64,000 bases of DNA. It comes from Deltaproteobacteria bacterium (GTDB lineage Bacteria > Myxococcota_A > Polyangia > Polyangiales > Houyiibacteriaceae). Under the pieces are notes generated by a model. The model saw only the letters and a list, made by a program, of their open reading frames with translations. It did no database searches and was not told where the DNA came from. The stretch lies in assembly GCA_017644045.1 (NCBI GenBank), contig JAEPMI010000009.1, positions 248,001-312,000 on the forward strand, written 5' to 3'. The translations under genes and the position numbers were made by a program. Of the stretch, positions 53,731-62,987 are shown one piece after another. Within the stretch, counting starts at the first letter, position 1; the number at the start of each line of letters is the position of its first letter.

Positions 53731-54096
53731 ATGAAGCGGTGGGTCTTCCGGCTGAGCCTGATCGGCATGTTCGCGCTCTCCTTCAGCAGCTGCGGCGCCA
53801 TGACGGCCGAAGAGGTCTGCGAGGAGCACCGTGGGTTGCTCAACGACCTCGCCGTGCGCTGCGGTCTGCCCGCCGTTCCCGAGGTCTGGCTGACCTGGTC
53901 CGAGGGCCCCTGCGAAGGGCTGACCACCAGCTGCGCCTATGTCTCCCGCGTCATCCAGCCGCGCGAGGTCCTCGACGGTTGCTTCCCCGACCTCGAGACG
54001 ATCAGCTGCGACGACTACATCACCAACGGTCCACCCGTGCTCTGCCAGGAGCAGTACGAGGGTGTCCAGGGTGACCGTACGACCTGCGCGCCCTGA
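53731..54096 (+). CDS. Small Cys-rich lipoprotein
   Basis: ATG 53731 starts 13 nt after the CHAP gene stop. The 121-residue protein has a signal ending at SFSSC and seven further Cys, including VCEEH, CGLP, CEGL, TSCAY, GCFPD, SCDDY and TTCAP. These could make several disulphides. No domain is recognised. It is probably co-transcribed with the CHAP gene and may be its envelope companion. Confidence 0.7.
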   Translation: MKRWVFRLSLIGMFALSFSSCGAMTAEEVCEEHRGLLNDLAVRCGLPAVPEVWLTWSEGPCEGLTTSCAYVSRVIQPREVLDGCFPDLETISCDDYITNGPPVLCQEQYEGVQGDRTTCAP

Positions 54097-56844
54097 TCAG
54101 GCCGCCGGCCAGTGATTGACCGGTCGTAGCAGCCGGCCGAACGCACGCTGCTGGAAGTCGACGGCGAAGATGTCCTCGCGGACCGCCGTGCGCCCGCCGA
54201 TCCACACCTGACGCACGACTCCCGGCGGCCGGTTCACGAGCTGCTCGGTCCCGAAGACGTCGCGGTGCACCCGCTCGATCGTCGCCTCCGGATCCCACCC
54301 ACGCATCGCCTCCGGATCCACCAACACCAGGTCCGCGCGATCGCCGACCGCCATGCCGCCGGTGGCGAGCCCGAAGAAGCGCGCCGGCTCCTTGGTCAGC
54401 CGGAAGACCATGCGCGCGACCGCGCTCTCGCCCTCGCTCTGCGCCAGCTTCAGCGCCCGCAGGTTGCCGTCGTAGAACGCCATGTTCGTCAGGTGCGCGC
54501 CGGAGTCGGTGAAGCCCGGCATGAGCAGCGGGTCGACCAGCCGCTTGGCCACACCGTCCAGGTCCGCGTTCGCCGAGACGCTGCCCCACACGAGATCCCG
54601 GTCGAAGCGCCGCAGCAGGTGCATGAAGAACTCCGCGTCGTCGGCACAGGGCGGGATCGCCTCGAAGACCTCGCGCTCCGCCGAGCTCCGCGCCACGCCT
54701 TCGTCCCCGGCGGTGAAGCGCGCGTGCCGTTGGCGGATCGACTCGAGGTCTTCGCCAGCCCATGCGGGCACCGGGCTCCGCTCGACCCACATCTCGCTCA
54801 GGTCGCGCCGAATGGCGTAGTCCTCGAGCCGCAGCAGCCGACGCAGCCGCGCGATGCCGAAGCCGGACTTCCCCTCGCGCCACATCGCGAGGAACTCCGC
54901 CTGCCATTCCGGGTCGTCCATGAGCCGCTCGCGCCCCTCGCGATCCTCGAGCTCGAGCTCGTTGAGCCAGCGCAGCGGAGGGATCTCCTCGGCCAGCGGC
55001 GTGATCGCGCCCTCCGACCAGATGCGGAAGGGTGCCGCGAGCGCCTGCAGCCGGAAGTGCCCGTCGAGCGGTCCGTTCAGGAGCGTGGTCAGCACCTTGC
55101 CGAGCCGGACCAGCCCCTTGTTGCTCTCCACGTCGAGCGCAGCCACGGCGGTCGTCTTGAGCGGGCGCCCGTGCAGCCGGCCGCTGGTCAGCGAGAACAG
55201 GCGTGCGACGGCGAGCGGGTCGTCCTTCGGCGGCGTCGCCTGCCACACCCGGTCGAAGCGGCGCACCACATCGGTCAGCTCGCGCAGCTCGTCGTAGGAG
55301 CCGTGCTGACCGGGGATGCGCTCGCGATGGTTCGGCTGGTTCGCCAGGTAGTGGAAGGGGAGCGCATCGGTCGAGAAGCCCGCGTAGCCCTCGGCCATGC
55401 CCTTCTCGACCAGCCGCCGCATCTCCGCGCGCTCGGCCTCGGTCGGCTCGCGGCGAATGCTCCCTTCGAGCCCCATCACCTCGATGCGCAGCATCGAGTG
55501 CGGGATCATCGGCACCACGTTCGGTCCGAGCGGCAGCTCCTCGAGGTGCGCGAGGTAGTCGCCGCTGTCGCTCCAGGTCGCCTGGTCCGCAACCTTCGCG
55601 AGCACGTCCTTCGGCACGTTCTCCACGCGCGCGAAACAGTCGACGATCGGGTCCGCCCCACCACGCCGCTGGCTGCCGAACGCGAGCCCGAGCGAGCAGT
55701 TGCTCATCACCACGGTGGTGCTTCCGTGGCGCACGGCCTCCGGCAGTCCGGGCGCGAGCTCGACCTCCAGGTCGAAGTGCGTGTGAATGTCGAGCAGGCC
55801 CGGCATCAGCCACTTGCCGTCGGCGTCGATCACCTCGTCGGCGCGCGCGGCGTCGAGTACTCCGCGGGCCACGACCCGACCACCGGCGATCGCGATGTCT
55901 TCCCGCCTCCCCGGCGAACCCGTCCCATCGAAGACGAGCGCGCCGCGGATCAGCGTGTCCCAGCGCGACCGCGCGTCCACGAACGCCAGGAAGGCACCCA
56001 CCACGGACTCGGTCGCCTCGACCTGTGGGTAGTGCCCGACGCCGGGCAGCTCGACGATGTCCGCATCGAGACCGAGCTCGCGGAAACGCGCCACCATGTG
56101 CGCGCCGCTGACCGGGTCGTCCGAGCCGTTGATGAGCTGCAGCGGACAGTGCGCTTCGGCCACCGCCGACACCCAGCGCTTCCGGTGCTCGCGACGGTCG
56201 GCCATGTACGTGATCAGCGAGCTGAAGACGTGGCGACCGTCGTTGTGGGTCACGAGCGACCAGTAGTCCGCGAGCTCCACCGGGCTCGGCTTGGTCGCGG
56301 CACCGAAGACCCGGCTGAACGAGCGCGCGAAGGCCTTTTCGCCGAGCACCGAGCTGAGCAGCGGCCCCGCAGGCGAAGCGAGCAGCTTCTGGATCGGCCG
56401 GGCGTGGTGCGTCTCGGGAAAGAGCCCGCCATTCAAGAAGCAGCAGCCGAGCCAGCGCTTCTCCTGCCGAGCGTTGTCCCGGGCGAGCAGCTCCTGCGCG
56501 ACCGTGTCGCCGTAGTCGTGCGCGAGCACCCAGTGCGCCGGCAGCTCGAGCGCCTCCACGACCGCTTCCACGAGGTCCGCCTGCTCGTGGATCGAGTAGC
56601 GGTGCCCCTTGGGCTTGTCCGAGAAGCCGAAGCCCAGCAGGTCCGGCGCGACGCAGCGAAAGCGCTCGCTCAGCGCGGGCCAGGCGGGCGCGAAGTCGTA
56701 GCTCGCGGTGGGAAAGCCGTGGAGCAGGAGCAGGGTCGGCTTCTCGGAAGGACCGGAGTCGGCCACGAAGAGCCTGCGGCCGAGGATCTCGAGGGTGCGC
56801 CCGGCTCGTCGCCAGGCCTCGGGCGTCATGCGCGCGTCGGTCAT
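54097..56844 (-). CDS. Alpha/beta hydrolase fused to D-aminoacylase-like amidohydrolase
   Basis: The 915-residue protein starts at ATG 56844; ATG 56829 is an alternative and neither has a good ribosome site. Residues about 15-300 are an alpha/beta hydrolase of the haloalkane dehalogenase/epoxide hydrolase type: oxyanion LLHGFPTASYD, nucleophile elbow AHDYGDT (Asp nucleophile) and late GVGHYPQVE. Residues about 305-900 are an amidohydrolase of the D-aminoacylase type: metal motif LDIHTHFDLEVE, SNCSLG (a Cys that may bind zinc), and SDSGAHLTNMAFYDG. No signal peptide is seen. Fusion suggests sequential hydrolysis of one compound, but the substrate is unknown. Confidence 0.85.
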   Translation of the reverse strand: MTDARMTPEAWRRAGRTLEILGRRLFVADSGPSEKPTLLLLHGFPTASYDFAPAWPALSERFRCVAPDLLGFGFSDKPKGHRYSIHEQADLVEAVVEALELPAHWVLAHDYGDTVAQELLARDNARQEKRWLGCCFLNGGLFPETHHARPIQKLLASPAGPLLSSVLGEKAFARSFSRVFGAATKPSPVELADYWSLVTHNDGRHVFSSLITYMADRREHRKRWVSAVAEAHCPLQLINGSDDPVSGAHMVARFRELGLDADIVELPGVGHYPQVEATESVVGAFLAFVDARSRWDTLIRGALVFDGTGSPGRREDIAIAGGRVVARGVLDAARADEVIDADGKWLMPGLLDIHTHFDLEVELAPGLPEAVRHGSTTVVMSNCSLGLAFGSQRRGGADPIVDCFARVENVPKDVLAKVADQATWSDSGDYLAHLEELPLGPNVVPMIPHSMLRIEVMGLEGSIRREPTEAERAEMRRLVEKGMAEGYAGFSTDALPFHYLANQPNHRERIPGQHGSYDELRELTDVVRRFDRVWQATPPKDDPLAVARLFSLTSGRLHGRPLKTTAVAALDVESNKGLVRLGKVLTTLLNGPLDGHFRLQALAAPFRIWSEGAITPLAEEIPPLRWLNELELEDREGRERLMDDPEWQAEFLAMWREGKSGFGIARLRRLLRLEDYAIRRDLSEMWVERSPVPAWAGEDLESIRQRHARFTAGDEGVARSSAEREVFEAIPPCADDAEFFMHLLRRFDRDLVWGSVSANADLDGVAKRLVDPLLMPGFTDSGAHLTNMAFYDGNLRALKLAQSEGESAVARMVFRLTKEPARFFGLATGGMAVGDRADLVLVDPEAMRGWDPEATIERVHRDVFGTEQLVNRPPGVVRQVWIGGRTAVREDIFAVDFQQRAFGRLLRPVNHWPAA

Positions 56845-56905
56845 CGAGGGGAGCTTGCGCCCAACTCGTGCCGACCGCCATCTCGGGGGTGTACGCTCCA
56901 GGGCG

Positions 56906-57142
56906 ATGTTCCGGCTCGCATTGCTCCTGTTCCTGCTCCTCGCCTGCGGCGATGAGAATCCCAAGGCATGCGACGTGCCCGACGCGGGTCCCTTCTTCTG
57001 CGACATCGCCTGTGAAGACTCGTCCGACTGCACGAGCGGGAGCTACTGCAACGAAGAGACCGGTTTCTGTGACGCGGACTGCTCGTTCGACCTGCCATGC
57101 GCCACCGGCGGCTGCGCCGGTGGCCGCTGCCTCTCGCGCTAA
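56906..57142 (+). CDS. Small Cys-rich lipoprotein
   Basis: ATG 56906, preceded by AGGG, opens a 78-residue protein with a signal ending LLLAC. It has ten or so Cys in a compact pattern (CDIACEDSSDCTSGSYC, FCDADCSF, CATGGCAGGRC), like a knottin or EGF-type module. It starts 61 nt after the divergent fusion enzyme. Its stop overlaps by 4 nt the end of the flavin monooxygenase gene on the other strand. Function unknown. Confidence 0.65.
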   Translation: MFRLALLLFLLLACGDENPKACDVPDAGPFFCDIACEDSSDCTSGSYCNEETGFCDADCSFDLPCATGGCAGGRCLSR

Positions 57143-58359
57143 CCGAAGCTCTCGGGCATCGGCAGCGGGTCGGCGAAGAAGATGCCCCGCTCCAGGCCGC
57201 ACATCGTGCGCACCATCTTCGACTTCACGACCGGCAGGCGGCACGCGCGGCCCATGAAGGTGTCGCGGAGCCAGCCGAGCGAGCGGCTGTTCGACTGGAA
57301 GAAGGGCGTCAGAAAGCGCGTGGCCCACTGGTAGTAGCGGAGGTGCGCGCGCCGCGCGTCCGAGTAGCGGCGAAGCGCGACGTTCAGCGAGTCGCTCTCC
57401 GCCATCGCGCCGGCGAGCGCCATCGCGTCCACCAGGGCGAGGTTCGCGCCCTGCCCGAGCTGCGGGCTCGTCGCGTGCGCCGCGTCGCCGAGGAAGACCA
57501 ACCCGCGCGCGTGCCACGGGAAGAGCACCACGTCCCAGTAGCGGGCGAAGAGCACCTGCTCCGGATCGGTGATCTGCTCGAGCACCGGCTCGGCGCGAGG
57601 CTCCATCTTCGCGAGCTCCGCCAGCCAGGGCTCGAGCCCCGCGTCGCGCCAGGCGTCCACGCGGTCGGCGCGAATGCTCCAGAAGAGGCTCACCTGCGGC
57701 GTGGTGCCCTCCGGACCGAAGCCGCTCGGCAAGAGCCCCATCATCTGCTCCGCCCCGTCCACGCGCTGGAAGAGGGTGCCTTCGAAGTCGCCCGTGTAGT
57801 CGTCGCCGATGAACCAGAGCGCGCCCCACGGATACTGCTTCGCGCGCTGCATCACCTGCGCCCCGGCCCGCGGCTGGGAGCGAGCGCCGTCCGCGACGAT
57901 CACCAGATCGTGCGCGCCGATCTCGAGCCCATGGCGACCGACCACCACCCGCTTGCCCGCTCGGCTCCGGAGCTCGACGACCGCCTCGCCGAGGCGGAGC
58001 TCGATCGCTTCCTTCTTCACCTGCTCGTAGAGCACCTCGAAGAGCACGCCGCGGTGCAGCCCGAGCCCGTAGGCGCCGTCGTGCACGTCCGCGTACCGGA
58101 GATCGATCACGTCGCGGCCCTCGCGGGTCACGCAGTGGAGCCGGTCGACCCGGTTGCCGCGCGCGAGCACCTGGTCGAGCAAGCCGAGCGTCTCGAGCAC
58201 GCGCATCCCGGTGGGCTGCAGCATGATGCCGGCACCGACCGCGCTCGGCTCGGGCACCGCCTCGTAGACCGTCACCCGATGACCGGCGCGGGTCGCGAAG
58301 AGCGCCGCTGCCGCCCCCGCGGTCCCGCAGCCGATGATCCCCACGTCGAGCCGCTTCAC
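57139..58359 (-). CDS. FAD-dependent monooxygenase (UbiH/PHBH type)
   Basis: The 406-residue protein has the N-terminal FAD fingerprint VGIIGCGTAGAAAALFATRA, the mid motif LVIVADGARSQPR (DG motif), and the second FAD motif VFLGDAAHATSPQLGQGANL (GD motif). It belongs to the class of aromatic hydroxylases and related enzymes that use NAD(P)H and O2. The substrate is unknown. The start is at 58359, and a hairpin lies 48-76 nt upstream. It is on the same strand as the hydrolase fusion but separated by the small lipoprotein gene on the other strand. Confidence 0.9.
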   Translation of the reverse strand: MKRLDVGIIGCGTAGAAAALFATRAGHRVTVYEAVPEPSAVGAGIMLQPTGMRVLETLGLLDQVLARGNRVDRLHCVTREGRDVIDLRYADVHDGAYGLGLHRGVLFEVLYEQVKKEAIELRLGEAVVELRSRAGKRVVVGRHGLEIGAHDLVIVADGARSQPRAGAQVMQRAKQYPWGALWFIGDDYTGDFEGTLFQRVDGAEQMMGLLPSGFGPEGTTPQVSLFWSIRADRVDAWRDAGLEPWLAELAKMEPRAEPVLEQITDPEQVLFARYWDVVLFPWHARGLVFLGDAAHATSPQLGQGANLALVDAMALAGAMAESDSLNVALRRYSDARRAHLRYYQWATRFLTPFFQSNSRSLGWLRDTFMGRACRLPVVKSKMVRTMCGLERGIFFADPLPMPESFG

Positions 58360-58406
58360 CCGCCCACCTTACTCGACCGAGCCACTCGAACGGCGACCAA
58401 TTGCGA

Positions 58407-58435
58407 ACGCCCCCGCACCGAAGGCACGGGGGCGT
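58407..58435. terminator. Hairpin after the barrel gene
   Basis: ACGCCCCCG (58407-58415) and CGGGGGCGT (58427-58435) form a perfect 9-bp stem, and a small inner pairing is possible. It lies 17 nt downstream of the barrel gene's stop at 58452 and upstream of the monooxygenase gene. It is a probable terminator, without a T-tract. Confidence 0.55.
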
Positions 58436-58451
58436 CGCGAGTGAGCGCGGC

Positions 58452-59231
58452 TCAGAAGTAAAGCGTCGCCAGGATCCGCAGCTGCGGGTTCCAGACCACG
58501 CCGATGGCCCAGTTGATCGACTTGTTCGTCTCGCCGGTCACCGGGTTGTCCGTCGCGTTCCACGAGAGACTCAGCAGCGGGTTGGTGGCGTCCATCCCGA
58601 TCGAGAATCGGCTCGCGATCCAGAGCTCGAGCGCCAAGCCGTAGCCGGCGGACGCCGTGAGGCTCCGGCTGTCCCCCGGTTCGATGTCGACGGTCGTGCT
58701 GACCCCGACGTTTCCGAGGATCAGGAAGTCGACCGGACCTGCGCTCGCGACCGGTACTCGGAGCATCGTCCCGAGCCCGATCTGCAACAGGCGCGGATCG
58801 TCGCTGAAGTCGTCGTTGTCGCCGGAGCCGGTCGCGCGAATCGTCAGACTGGGCTCGATCGCCATCCCACTGTCGAGGCGAAATCGCGCGGCGATCGTGC
58901 TCGGGGTCCACAGGTCGGTCCCCGGAAAGGACCATCCGAAGCCGAGGCCGAAGCTACCGCTCGGGCGCGTGCTCGGAAGCCACTCGATCCCGTCCTCCTC
59001 GGGTTCCTCCACCACCGGCGGCGTGGGCGGCGGAGGCGGTGGGGGCGGCGGCTGGCGCGGCGGCGGCGGCTCGCTCCAACCGGGGTCGGCTTCCGCTTCC
59101 GAGCCGTCGAGGCCGTCGTCATCCGGCGGCTCCGCTTCCGCCGCCGGTTCGGTCGGCGGCGCCTGTGCCTGGAGCACCCCTGGCACCGCGAGGAGCGCGA
59201 GAAGCACCCCGAGAGTCGTCTGTTTGGTCAT
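58452..59231 (-). CDS. Outer-membrane beta-barrel-like protein with Pro-rich linker
   Basis: The start is ATG 59231 because GGAGG lies 6 nt before it; the in-frame ATG at 59237 touches the site. The 259-residue protein has a signal peptide (cleaved after VLQA), an acidic then Pro-rich linker (residues about 25-75), and a barrel of alternating strands (SFGLGFGWSFPG, AIEPSLTIRATGSG, FLILGNVGVSTTVDIE) ending in ILATLYF, with the terminal aromatic expected of a barrel. Cargo is unknown. Confidence 0.75.
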   Translation of the reverse strand: MTKQTTLGVLLALLAVPGVLQAQAPPTEPAAEAEPPDDDGLDGSEAEADPGWSEPPPPRQPPPPPPPPPTPPVVEEPEEDGIEWLPSTRPSGSFGLGFGWSFPGTDLWTPSTIAARFRLDSGMAIEPSLTIRATGSGDNDDFSDDPRLLQIGLGTMLRVPVASAGPVDFLILGNVGVSTTVDIEPGDSRSLTASAGYGLALELWIASRFSIGMDATNPLLSLSWNATDNPVTGETNKSINWAIGVVWNPQLRILATLYF

Positions 59232-59296
59232 ACCCATCCTCCGAGGACCAGGGTCCAGGCGAACGGGTCATGTGGTCAAAAAACGCACATGTGTGT

Positions 59297-60523
59297 CTAC
59301 GGCGCGGGCTCGTCCATCGTCGGCGGCGGGCCCGGGTCCGGCCGCACGTCCACCCAGCCGTCGAGATCGTTCTCGAGCATCGCCGCGACCCAATCGCGCA
59401 GCAGCACGCCTTCGCTCTCGAGCGAGTACATCGATTCGATGCTGAGACCGCTGAGCATCATCAGGACGCCCGGTGGGAACTCGACCGCCGTGAAGTCACC
59501 CCCGATGACACCGTTCACGTTGTTGAGCAGCGCGGTGTGGGCCTGCCCCTCGTAGAGGAAGCGGCGATAGCGCTCCGGGTGCGCTTCGAGGAGCTCGGTG
59601 GTCTCCGAGTCTACGTCCGTGGCGAAGGTCGCCGGGTCCAGCATCAGGAAGGTCTGGCTGATCACGGAGTCGTACCAGGAGCTGATCGCCGCCACGCGGA
59701 GGTTCGGGTCCCGCTCGAGCGCGTAGTCGATCAGGCCGGTGACGTGGCCGTCCGCGATGCAGTCGGGGCAGTCGTCCGGGACGAAGTCACGCGCGCCGAA
59801 GTCGTCGAGGAGCCGCCCGACGAACTCGGGGTCCGCGCTCTGGGCGACGCCGATGCCCGCGTCGTTCAGCACGTAGATCGGCACGTCGGGGTAGACGTAG
59901 CGCACCAGGAAAGTCGCGAGAATGGTGCCGAAGCCGCCACCGGAGCTGCCGGCGAGCACGATGCGGCCGGGCTCGGGGAAGTGCCGGTAGCCCTGGGTGA
60001 GCGCAGCGGAGAGGTTCGCCAGGCCGTGGTGGAAGCGGTCGGGCTCGCCGTCTCCGTCCTCATCGACTTCGCTCTGTCCCGCGAAGAGTGACGCGTCGCA
60101 GTAGGGCACGTAGACGACGTCGAAGTCGCCGGCGGGGTTCCGCTCTTCCTCGAGCAGGATGTCGTTGTCGGGGACGTCCGGGATGGCCTTGGTCACGGCC
60201 AGACAGAAGTCGCTCCAACACGCGCCGCCGCCCTGCAGGAAGATCAGCAGGTCGTCGCCGGCCCGCTCCTGGACGCTCATCGAGAACTCGTCGCCACGCA
60301 TGCAGATGGGGCCGTCCGACGGGTCGAAGGTGTAGGTCGTGTTCGGTCCGTCGACGGTCCGGCTGCTCGGCCGAATGGCGCCGAGGTGGCGGGTGATGCC
60401 GGCCTCGAAGGCGATCGACTCCGGCGTGCCCGGTTCGGGCGTGTAGGACTCGAAGCCTCCGTCGTCGCCACCGCAGGCGGCGAGCGAGAGAGCCGGCAAG
60501 AGGAAGCGAAGCAGGCGAGGCAT
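59297..60523 (-). CDS. Pectin-acetylesterase-like lipoprotein
   Basis: The 408-residue protein has a signal ending at LSLAACG and matches the pectin acetylesterase/Notum fold. Features are FLQGGGACWSDFC (oxyanion region), VVYVPYCDASLFAG, the nucleophile elbow LAGSSGGG, an acidic segment DFGARDFVPDDCPDC, and a late His in GQAHTALLNNV. Several Cys are likely disulphide bonded. It would deacetylate pectin-like or other acylated polymers outside the cytoplasm. The barrel gene follows 60 nt downstream on the same strand. Confidence 0.85.
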   Translation of the reverse strand: MPRLLRFLLPALSLAACGGDDGGFESYTPEPGTPESIAFEAGITRHLGAIRPSSRTVDGPNTTYTFDPSDGPICMRGDEFSMSVQERAGDDLLIFLQGGGACWSDFCLAVTKAIPDVPDNDILLEEERNPAGDFDVVYVPYCDASLFAGQSEVDEDGDGEPDRFHHGLANLSAALTQGYRHFPEPGRIVLAGSSGGGFGTILATFLVRYVYPDVPIYVLNDAGIGVAQSADPEFVGRLLDDFGARDFVPDDCPDCIADGHVTGLIDYALERDPNLRVAAISSWYDSVISQTFLMLDPATFATDVDSETTELLEAHPERYRRFLYEGQAHTALLNNVNGVIGGDFTAVEFPPGVLMMLSGLSIESMYSLESEGVLLRDWVAAMLENDLDGWVDVRPDPGPPPTMDEPAP

Positions 60524-60563
60524 GCGCGCCAGCCTACACAGGCGTCATGCAATCGTCACCGGG

Positions 60564-61523
60564 TCACGGGATCGGTCGCACGCAACGGGCGGCGAGCGGC
60601 TGGTCGACGGCGCGTAGGTCCGAGGTCCCCTCCGCGAAGTCCATCACCCACGCGAGCACCTCGCCGAAGTCCCGCTCGGTGGTGCTCCAGACGGCCGCGG
60701 CCGCCGACTCCAGCCGCGGGTCGGTCGCCGGCTCGGCCCCTTCGTCGACGAGGGAGTGGAGCTCGTAGAGGGTCGGCAAGCGCGCACCGCGAGACTCGCA
60801 GGTCAACTGCGCGTCTGCGAGCGAGGCCGCGTCCTCGAGCGCCACCGACCACTCGAGACTGGTCCCCTCGTCGACGAGCCACTCGCCCTCGACGCGCCGC
60901 TCGGTCGCGGCATCGCGCGCTCCCCGAACGCAGCGCACGTGGCCGCCGGCCAGCTCCGCGGCAGCGAGAATGGTCTCGCCCTGGCCGAAGTAGATCGCGT
61001 ACGCGCGCGCATCGCCCGAGGGCGAGACCGACGCGGTCCACACGTAGTCCTCGATCGCCGCGCCGAAGACCTCGACGTCCAGGGTCGGGGTCCGGGTCGC
61101 GTCCAAGATCGTCGCGAGCTCCACCCTCGCTGGCAGCCGCCAGTCGTCGTGGCCATCGAGGTCCAGGCTGGCGCATCGTTCGAGGGCGTCTGCATGCGTC
61201 CGCGAGACACCGTCCATCGCGCGCTCCCAGGTGAGCCCGGTGACCGCGTCGTCCACGACCTCGCCGCGCGCGGTCAGCGTCCGGTCCGTGGGAGGCACCA
61301 TCGGAAACGTCGCGAAGCCGGCGGTGCCGCAGAGGTCGTTCTCACACGCACAGGCGCCGTCGACGCACGTCTCGAAAGGCGCGCATTCACAGACGAACGC
61401 GTCCGGCTCCTCGAAGGCGTCCGGGGTGAACGCGTCCGGTACCGAGCCATCCACGGACGCATCGACGCCCCCACCGCTCGACCCACAGCCGACGGCGAGC
61501 GCGATCAGGACGCCGAGCCGCAC
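60564..61523 (-). CDS. DUF1566 (Lcl-like) lipoprotein
   Basis: Start at GTG 61523 gives 319 residues with a signal ending at LAVGC. An acidic linker with DAF units leads into a small Cys cluster (CECAPFETCVDGACACENDLC). Two DUF1566-type modules follow: DAVTGLTWERAMDGVS with DWRLPARVELATILD, and TSLEWSVALEDAASLADAQ with RLPTLYELHSLVDE. DUF1566 domains resemble adhesive C-terminal modules of Lcl. The gene starts 5 nt after the DUF1552 stop, so the three 3' genes are one operon. Confidence 0.75.
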   Translation of the reverse strand: MRLGVLIALAVGCGSSGGGVDASVDGSVPDAFTPDAFEEPDAFVCECAPFETCVDGACACENDLCGTAGFATFPMVPPTDRTLTARGEVVDDAVTGLTWERAMDGVSRTHADALERCASLDLDGHDDWRLPARVELATILDATRTPTLDVEVFGAAIEDYVWTASVSPSGDARAYAIYFGQGETILAAAELAGGHVRCVRGARDAATERRVEGEWLVDEGTSLEWSVALEDAASLADAQLTCESRGARLPTLYELHSLVDEGAEPATDPRLESAAAAVWSTTERDFGEVLAWVMDFAEGTSDLRAVDQPLAARCVRPIP

Positions 61524-61528
61524 GACGC

Positions 61529-62986
61529 TCAGGCGGTGAGCCTCGGGAGCGGACCACGCAGCGAGAGCGCGGAGCCCGAGCTCTTGATGTCGATCTCCTC
61601 GAGGCCGAACGAGTTCTGGTCCGTGAGACCCATCGCGTGCATCAGGCTGACCCGCAGATGGCTGTCCGCTGGACCGACCTCCGAGGCTCGGCCGTAGCTG
61701 AAGGGCACGGTGTTGGTCGGCGCGTAGTAGACGTAGCGGCCCGTGTCGAAGTAGCCGTTCGCGCCACCGGCGACGACGCAGGGCATGCGGTCGCGCCAGT
61801 GGGTGCCGGTGCTGAGCTCGGTGAGCCAGACCACACAGGTGTGGTCGAGCACCGTGCCGTCGCCTTCGGGGACCGCGTCGAGGTGGTCCAGCAGCTCGGC
61901 GAACTGGTTCGCGTAGGCGGTGTAGTAGTCCGCCATGTACTGGGCCATCTGCGGGTCGTAGCCGCCGGCGTTCTCCGTCGAGTTGTGGGCGATGTCCTGG
62001 TGCATGTTGAGCGTGGTCGGCGCGCCGAAGTCGGCGGGCTGAAGGCCCCGGGCGACCAGGGTGACCACGCGGGTCACGTCGCAGGAGAACGCGAGCGTCG
62101 CCAGCTGCATGAACTGGGTCATCTCGTTGCCGCTGAGGCTCACGTCGGGATCGCACGCGATCGAGGGGGTGCCCCCGACGCCGCTGAAGCTCAGCTCGAG
62201 CTCGCGGATGAGCCGCTGGTGCGCGCGGAGCTTGTCCGCGTCCTCGCTGCCGAGCCGCGGGAGCACGTGGTCGAACTCGGCCGCTGCGAAGTCGAGGGCG
62301 GAGCCGCGACCGGCGCGGAGGAGGTCCTCACGGGTCGGCCCGGTGTCCATGCCCGGGTCGGTCGGCAGGTAGCCCATCATGTCGGCGAAGGCGGTCGCCG
62401 GGTTCTGCTCACGCGGCGCCGGCTCGTTGGGCCCGAGGAAGCTGTACGGATGCTGGTGGCGGAAGCCGTAGATGCGGTTCGCGAAGCGGCCGGGCTGGCC
62501 GACCATGTCGCCGATGTGCAGGTCGAGCGACCGGCCGCCCCCGATCGCGGTGGAGCCGTCGCGCTGGACCGTCCAAGTGCCGGTCATCAGATGCGCCTGC
62601 GAGAGGTGGTGCTCGTTGGCGTCGTGGCCGATGCCGTCACGCACGCGGCCGCTCTCTCGGATGCTGGTGGCCTGCGTGAGGTTGTCGAGGAGGAGGAGCT
62701 TCTGCCGGTGCCGGTAGAGCGGCCGGAAGATCTGAGCGAAGTCGCCCTCGGCCATCGAGGTCAGGTCCAGCTCGTGGTCGGCCGCGAGCATCGCCTCTTG
62801 GCGCATGTGCCAGAAGGGCGGCGTCATGCCGTGGGGGGTCAGGAAGAAGAGGATCCGCGTGGGGATCTCCGTCTCCTGGGCCTTGGTCTGGCTGCGGCCT
62901 CCCATGCGCGACGGGAGGAAGAGGGACCCGGCCCCGAGGCCGAGGGCGGTCATGAAGCGGCGGCGGTCTTTTCGGAAGGTGCTCAT
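61529..62986 (-). CDS. DUF1552 protein with Tat signal
   Basis: The 485-residue protein begins with a twin-arginine signal (RKDRRRFMTALGLGAG) and then the DUF1552 core (RILFFLTPHGMTPPFW, LLLLDNLTQATSIRESG, HEHHLSQAHLMTG-like segments and LSCDVTRVVTLVA). It is a predicted exported protein. DUF1552 proteins are common in Planctomycetes and Myxococcota and are paired with DUF1592/1588/1585 proteins, as here (one-nucleotide gap between stop and start). Their joint role is unproven. Confidence 0.88.
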   Translation of the reverse strand: MSTFRKDRRRFMTALGLGAGSLFLPSRMGGRSQTKAQETEIPTRILFFLTPHGMTPPFWHMRQEAMLAADHELDLTSMAEGDFAQIFRPLYRHRQKLLLLDNLTQATSIRESGRVRDGIGHDANEHHLSQAHLMTGTWTVQRDGSTAIGGGRSLDLHIGDMVGQPGRFANRIYGFRHQHPYSFLGPNEPAPREQNPATAFADMMGYLPTDPGMDTGPTREDLLRAGRGSALDFAAAEFDHVLPRLGSEDADKLRAHQRLIRELELSFSGVGGTPSIACDPDVSLSGNEMTQFMQLATLAFSCDVTRVVTLVARGLQPADFGAPTTLNMHQDIAHNSTENAGGYDPQMAQYMADYYTAYANQFAELLDHLDAVPEGDGTVLDHTCVVWLTELSTGTHWRDRMPCVVAGGANGYFDTGRYVYYAPTNTVPFSYGRASEVGPADSHLRVSLMHAMGLTDQNSFGLEEIDIKSSGSALSLRGPLPRLTA

Positions 62987-62987
62987 C

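Noticed and set aside
54020-57829. Open minus-strand frame in another phase over the hydrolase fusion
   Set aside because: It is a phase shadow of the fusion gene, without domain content.
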